DNA from: Microcystis aeruginosa Ma_MB_S_20031200_S102
Lineage (GTDB): Bacteria > Cyanobacteriota > Cyanobacteriia > Cyanobacteriales > Microcystaceae
Assembly (NCBI GenBank): GCA_007095845.1
Contig: SFBI01000082.1
Span: 1 to 64,000 of the forward strand
DNA: 64,000 bases
Reading direction: 5' to 3'
Both the position numbers and the translations under genes were made by a program. Shown here piece by piece: positions 60,455-64,000 of the stretch. Under the pieces are notes generated by a model. The model was given only the letters and a program-made list of their open reading frames with translations, did no database searches and was not told the origin of the DNA. Position 1 is the stretch's first letter. The number at the start of each line of letters is the position of its first letter.

Positions 60455-61555
60455 ATGTTAGAAGTAGAATATCAAGTGATTCATGCGGTCCCGGGGCGCG
60501 TTCGCTTGCGTGTTCCTCGACTGCGCCAAGATGAGTATTATGGACTGAAAGTGCAGGGCTTATTGGAGGCAATAGAACCGGTAATTGAGGCTCAGGTATT
60601 TCCCGTCAATCAGGCTTTGATTATTCAATATCAAAGAGCTGCTTTCTCACAAGCTCAGTTACAACAACAATTAGCAACAATCCTTGAGCAAGCTTTAGCT
60701 TATCAACCAACTCAGCCCCTGGCGATTAAATTGCCGGGGTATCAGTCGAATGGTTTAACCCTTTACGAACTTGCTCAAGCTCATAAAATTAAGCATTGGT
60801 GGTTAGAAATTCCCAATTTTCTGACGACTTTAATTGCTAGATTGTTGGGTGTATTTGGGCAGTTTACTGATTGGCTTATTCCAGAAAAATGGATCAATGA
60901 GACATTAAATTTGTGCGATCAACTGGCTGAAAAATGGCAAGAAGAGTGGGATCAATTGAAACACCTAGCCGGAGTTGAGAAACATCACGATTGGCAACAA
61001 GTCTCCTTAGCAGAGTGCGATCATTTAGCGAAGAAAGTGCAGCAAAAAACCTTGGCAACTGCTGAGGTTGAAGGGACAATTGCCGGTTTGATAGGAGTTA
61101 TCGGAGTAATTGGCGAAATCCCACTGTCAATAGTTCAATCACTGCAAACTATTCAGAGAATTGGCTTATGTTATGGTTACTCGACCACAACGGAACAGGA
61201 GCGGAATTTTGCTTGGATTATCTTAGCAGCAGCTACCGCCCAAACTCCAGAGGCTAAATGGCAAGCAGTGGATAATTTGAGAGACAGTCACAGGCAATTT
61301 TCTCGCCAAGCTTTTGACAATTTTCTCACCGAAATCGGCGACAAAGGTGCAATCTCGCTGGCAGCTGAAACGATTTTCCAGCAAGCTACTATCTATTTAG
61401 CGCCGAGTTCAGTAGGTGGGGCAATTCCTTGGTTAGGTGCTATCTCTAGCGGCGTTGGTTTGAGTTTCTTTCTCAATCAAGTGGCTGATGCCGCTCGCCG
61501 TGCCTATCAAATGCGTTGGCTGCTGGATAATCAGAAGCTTTTTTGTGAATTATGA
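60455..61555 (+). CDS. HMA-like domain with EcsC-like membrane region
   Basis: A 366-residue protein. An N-terminal HMA-like domain (about 1-80) with IHAVPGRVRLRVPRLRQDEY is followed by a helical region and an EcsC-family-like part (about 165-360): DWQQVSLAECDHLAKKVQQK, AGLIGVIGVIGEIPLSIVQS (Gly-rich hydrophobic) and SSVGGAIPWLGAISSGVGLS. EcsC proteins are of unknown function; the B. subtilis member is linked to an ABC transporter operon. The start is ATG 60455, with AAGGGGAAG 9 nt upstream. It is in an operon with the kinase fusion. The stop codon TGA is made by the first unit of the GAATTAT repeat array. HMA-like domain lacks the metal-binding Cys pair. Confidence 0.78.
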   Translation: MLEVEYQVIHAVPGRVRLRVPRLRQDEYYGLKVQGLLEAIEPVIEAQVFPVNQALIIQYQRAAFSQAQLQQQLATILEQALAYQPTQPLAIKLPGYQSNGLTLYELAQAHKIKHWWLEIPNFLTTLIARLLGVFGQFTDWLIPEKWINETLNLCDQLAEKWQEEWDQLKHLAGVEKHHDWQQVSLAECDHLAKKVQQKTLATAEVEGTIAGLIGVIGVIGEIPLSIVQSLQTIQRIGLCYGYSTTTEQERNFAWIILAAATAQTPEAKWQAVDNLRDSHRQFSRQAFDNFLTEIGDKGAISLAAETIFQQATIYLAPSSVGGAIPWLGAISSGVGLSFFLNQVADAARRAYQMRWLLDNQKLFCEL

Positions 61556-61640
61556 ATTATGAATTATGAATGGGGAATTATGAATTACGAATTATGAATG
61601 ATGAATTATGAATTATGAGTTATGAGTTATGAGTTATGAA
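61551..61640. repeat. GAATTAT tandem array at the gene end
   Basis: About eleven copies of the heptamer GAATTAT/GAGTTAT, with two ATGGGG interruptions. It begins inside the last codons of the EcsC/HMA-like gene (TGAATTATGAATTATGAATT), so the reading frame stop is part of the array. The same repeat stands after the LptD-like gene. Confidence 0.85.
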
Positions 61641-61698
61641 TGGGGAAGAAAGTCAGTGTATTTTATTACTCTGAATACCGCTATATTAAGAAATAGAA

Positions 61699-61811
61699 TA
61701 AGTACCTAAGCAAAATTAATTACACATATCTAACCCCGCTCTTGCCTCTTGCCTCTTGCCTCTTGCCTCTTGCCTATCTTCACTAGGAAATTAATTTTGC
61801 ACGACTACTTA
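61699..61811 (+). mobile_element. MITE (AGCAAAATTAATT family), intact copy
   Basis: It begins TAAGTACCTAAGCAAAATTA and ends AATTAATTTTGCACGACTAC-TTA, with four CTTGCCT units inside. It is the reference for the interrupted copy at 5829-6221 and the inverted copy at 35970-36074. Confidence 0.9.
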
Positions 61812-61823
61812 TCTAAATCCTTG

Positions 61824-63113
61824 CTAAAAATTGGGTTGGCGTTGAAAGCGTAAAAGGATAGGTATGGCTAACCCAATGGGAATAGCTAAAGTCATTAAAA
61901 AAGCTTTTGTCATCATGCCTAGGGTGGTGGCAAGTAATAAAGAACTGGCATTCTCTGGTATGGTCATAATCTGAATTAAGCCGCTTGCTGCTTGAAAAGC
62001 AAAGATTCCTGGTACTATTCCCACTACCGCCCCAAAAGCGATCACAGCCGGTGGCGCATGAAAACGATTAGAAAAATAAAGCGCCATTGTTCCAACAACA
62101 GCAGAAGCAATTAAATTACCCCAAATAATACCTGGCCCATGGTCAATACACAACCATCTTACTCCATGTCCCACCATGCCACAGATAATGCAAGCCCATA
62201 ACATTTTCGGCGGTACATTAAAGAAAATGGCGAAACCCATAGCCGCTAATCCAGCAAAAATCATATCTTCAAATAGAGGTAAAGGAGAAACCGGATTACT
62301 GACAGGTAGTAACGCACTTGTAACCGTTGTCGAGAGAAGTAAACCAAAGGCGATTGAACTAAGAATTACTAAACTATACTCTAGACGTGCCATACCCATG
62401 GGAATATGATTCTCGACTAAATCTAAGACTCCATTAATCAGATGAACCCCCGGTACTAACATCATCGACGGGACGAGAAAACAGATATTAGGAGTAGAAG
62501 TCCATCCCAGTTGAATTGCTATTCCCCCGATACATCCCCCCAAAAAAGCAGCTAGAAAATTAAGTAAAAAAGGATTAAAATGCCTTTTCCCTAGTTCTTG
62601 CCGTAAGATAACGCCCACTGCTGTGGCAATTCCCGTAATCACAAAGGAAGCCCAGTCTCCCTGAAAAATACGGGCTAAACTTGCCCCTGTAAGGCCTAAC
62701 ATCAGAATAATGAACCAGCGAGGGTAATAAATAGGGGGATATTTATCGATCTTTTCTAATTTCTCGATTAACTCAGTCAAGGTTAAACGATTTTGCTGAA
62801 ACTTTTCGATCGATAAAAAAACCTGAGTAATTAAAGCCATATTAACGGCAATGCTGGTGATGGGGCGACTAAAGTGTGAGGAATATTCATTTTCACTCTT
62901 TACGGTTAGTTTAATGGCTTCATATTCACAATATACCCGGACTTCTACCCCGAATTTTTCCGCTAATTGTTGAATGGTTTGATGCACTCGTTCGGTGGTG
63001 GTACTGTGCTGTAATAAGATGCGGCCAGTTAAGAGCATCAGGTGAAAATAATCAGGAAAAGACGGAGATTTAGGGGATAAATAGGATTTTGTGGTCAAAG
63101 GATCGCACTCCAC
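61824..63113 (-). CDS. ThrE-family threonine/serine exporter
   Basis: A 429-residue ThrE protein with both halves fused: an N-terminal soluble regulatory part (about 25-130, HLMLLTGRILLQHSTTTERV) and about ten spans in two sets, ThrE (about 135-275) and ThrE_2 (about 290-429). Typical features are GVILRQELGKRHFNPFLLNF, CFLVPSMMLVPGVHLINGVL and FGAVVGIVPGIFAFQAASG. It exports threonine/serine in corynebacteria; the substrate here is unproven. The start is GTG 63113, preceded by AAGGGAG; an alternative start is the ATG at residue 26. Confidence 0.82.
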   Translation of the reverse strand: MECDPLTTKSYLSPKSPSFPDYFHLMLLTGRILLQHSTTTERVHQTIQQLAEKFGVEVRVYCEYEAIKLTVKSENEYSSHFSRPITSIAVNMALITQVFLSIEKFQQNRLTLTELIEKLEKIDKYPPIYYPRWFIILMLGLTGASLARIFQGDWASFVITGIATAVGVILRQELGKRHFNPFLLNFLAAFLGGCIGGIAIQLGWTSTPNICFLVPSMMLVPGVHLINGVLDLVENHIPMGMARLEYSLVILSSIAFGLLLSTTVTSALLPVSNPVSPLPLFEDMIFAGLAAMGFAIFFNVPPKMLWACIICGMVGHGVRWLCIDHGPGIIWGNLIASAVVGTMALYFSNRFHAPPAVIAFGAVVGIVPGIFAFQAASGLIQIMTIPENASSLLLATTLGMMTKAFLMTLAIPIGLAIPILLRFQRQPNF

Positions 63114-63286
63114 TTTGGTTTTTCTCCCTTTTTAATTAGAAATTAGACTTTGCAAAAAAACTATACCTGTGTCATCATACCGCACCTACATCTAAAAGAG
63201 TTGACTCTTCCAAAATGATGGAGGAAACTGTATAGCTTGCATTATGAACTGGAGGCGGCGTGAATTCTGCTTAAGGGGAAATACTT

Positions 63287-63370
63287 ATGGCTCAAGTAAA
63301 GGTTTTCTATGAACCGAAAATCGGAATTAACAATTATGTTCTAGCATATATTTTTTTAGTACGGAATTAA
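63287..63370 (+). pseudogene. DUF2283-like gene, 5' fragment
   Basis: An ATG at 63287 with AAGGGGA upstream starts MAQVKVFYEPKIGINNYVLA and ends after 27 codons (VRN-stop). The beginning resembles small cyanobacterial DUF2283-type proteins (MxQVKVFYEPExELLT...), after which it diverges. Overlaps the end of the brnA-like gene on the other strand. Probably truncated. Confidence 0.4.
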
Positions 63371-63578
63371 TTAAAGTCTGATATTTTTGGGGAAATTGCT
63401 GTTTATACCAAGCAACAACTGAGGGATCAAGCTGAAGAGTTACAGGAACTTTTAGAGGAGAATTAACGGTAGCTTCTTGCCAAAATTCGGCATCAGTAGC
63501 AGGTAAATCTGAATAATCTATATCAGAATCTTTCATCTGACCAAGGATCTTTAATTGTTCCTCTTTCGACATACTCAT
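63327..63578 (-). CDS. brnA: BrnA-type antitoxin
   Basis: An 83-residue antitoxin. From the ATG giving MSMSKEEQLKILGQMKDSDI it has an acidic N-terminal part and a C-terminal ribbon-helix-helix DNA-binding part VPVTLQLDPSVVAWYKQQFP followed by YQTLINSVLKKYM, which is typical for BrnA. A longer frame would add 30 unrelated residues that belong to brnT in another frame. It overlaps brnT by 56 bp, so expression is tightly linked. No defects seen. Confidence 0.75.
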   Translation of the reverse strand: MSMSKEEQLKILGQMKDSDIDYSDLPATDAEFWQEATVNSPLKVPVTLQLDPSVVAWYKQQFPQKYQTLINSVLKKYMLEHNC

Positions 63579-63834
63579 AATAAATTCTCCTTTCCTCTGC
63601 ATTAGCGCGTCTTGTAGATATAAGCCGTATTTTCTGTTCTCGTAGAGTGTACACTGCAAATAGGACAAATTCTTCTAAAAGTCCCAAAGCGATTAATCTT
63701 TCTTCGCCGTAGTCTCTGCGATTATCAGGCTTTGAGATCCAGACTCCTGAAAAGATTTCCTTGGCAAAATCAAAGTCGATCCCGTGTTTTTCAATATTGA
63801 TGTTGTTCTTTTGGTCATCCCACTCGAACTCCAT
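63523..63834 (-). CDS. brnT: BrnT-type toxin
   Basis: A 103-residue RelE-like toxin of the BrnT family: FEWDDQKNNINIEKHGIDFD, FAKEIFSGVWISKPDNRRDY, EERLIALGLL and IRLISTRRANAEERRIYYEY, all family motifs. BrnT is a ribonuclease neutralised by BrnA. The C-terminus (VERGTIKDPWSDERF) is about ten residues longer than usual and covers the brnA start. It is the upstream gene of the pair. Beyond it (63835-64000) I see no gene. Confidence 0.82.
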   Translation of the reverse strand: MEFEWDDQKNNINIEKHGIDFDFAKEIFSGVWISKPDNRRDYGEERLIALGLLEEFVLFAVYTLREQKIRLISTRRANAEERRIYYEYVERGTIKDPWSDERF

Positions 63835-64000
63835 AACCTAAGAAACTATACTGCGATCGCCAGCGATGTATAATACACCCTCCCAACTACCAAGATAACC
63901 TGTAGTCTGGAAATCATGCCCACTGGGGAGATGCAAGGCTTAACAACAGTTAATAAATAATTACCTAACAATGTTAGCGAAATTTTGAACCCTATTACCG

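Overview
The window looks like a piece of a Microcystis-type cyanobacterial chromosome. Evidence: genes for photosystem II small subunits (psbX, psbI), the FtsH2-type thylakoid protease, ferredoxin-thioredoxin reductase (ftrC), a ferredoxin-type nitrate reductase (narB) behind an NtcA-like box, many GCGATCGC (HIP1) octamers, and a very high load of small dispersed repeats, decayed insertion sequences, toxin-antitoxin pairs and pseudogenes. The species name is inference; the cyanobacterial assignment is secure.

Layout. 0-5.8 kb: tail of an IS110-like transposase, HicBA pair, a CtaA-type copper ATPase, holB. 5.8-10.4 kb: a MITE interrupted by another MITE, an Asp-rich lipoprotein, ftsH, and a wrecked EcoRV-like restriction gene next to an intact adenine methylase. 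10.4-19.5 kb: housekeeping genes (psbX, comF, ftrC, rsmI, psbI) and an LPS-export set (lptA-like, lptB, lptF/G-like, lptD-like). 19.5-27 kb: defence and plasticity island with a 14-WD40 protein cut off from its NTPase half, a decayed VapBC-like pair, a RelBE/ParDE-like pair, xisH-xisI and an MmeI-like restriction-modification enzyme. 27-38 kb: a degenerate P-type ATPase with an HMA-like domain, narB, dnaX, a monothiol glutaredoxin, an O-antigen-ligase-like protein, and a second HMA-like gene. 38-46 kb: an MFS transporter and a 1887-residue protein with two LamG domains, three five-bladed propellers, a jacalin-like domain and a DUF2235 hydrolase. 46-50.5 kb: an operon resembling the Yersinia/Pseudomonas itaconate-degradation genes followed by a Zymomonas-like pyruvate decarboxylase. 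50.5-58.7 kb: PEBP protein, glycine-zipper protein, a broken flavoprotein, then tauD-oprB divergent from tauCAB (taurine/alkanesulfonate use). 58.7-64 kb: a diacylglycerol-kinase/HMA-like fusion plus an HMA-like/EcsC gene, a ThrE exporter and a BrnTA pair.

The most promising unexplained theme is a family of four proteins (27083-28573, 37016-38008, 58904-60424, 60455-61555) that share an HMA-fold-like domain with the signature H-x-I/V-x-GR-x-R-x-R-x-PRL and no CxxC metal site. They are joined to a lipid kinase, an EcsC-like domain, a membrane-anchored helical domain and a P-type ATPase that has lost its catalytic residues. Two of them are preceded by previously unlisted single-span micro-proteins (28570-28716, 38145-38309), one with an ATGA stop/start overlap. 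I infer a membrane-lipid or membrane-domain function rather than metal transport.

The second theme is acquired carbon metabolism: citramalyl-CoA lyase, itaconyl-CoA hydratase and itaconate CoA-transferase homologues would give acetyl-CoA and pyruvate, and the adjacent decarboxylase would consume pyruvate. These genes and the tau cluster are visibly richer in G+C than their surroundings, which suggests transfer.
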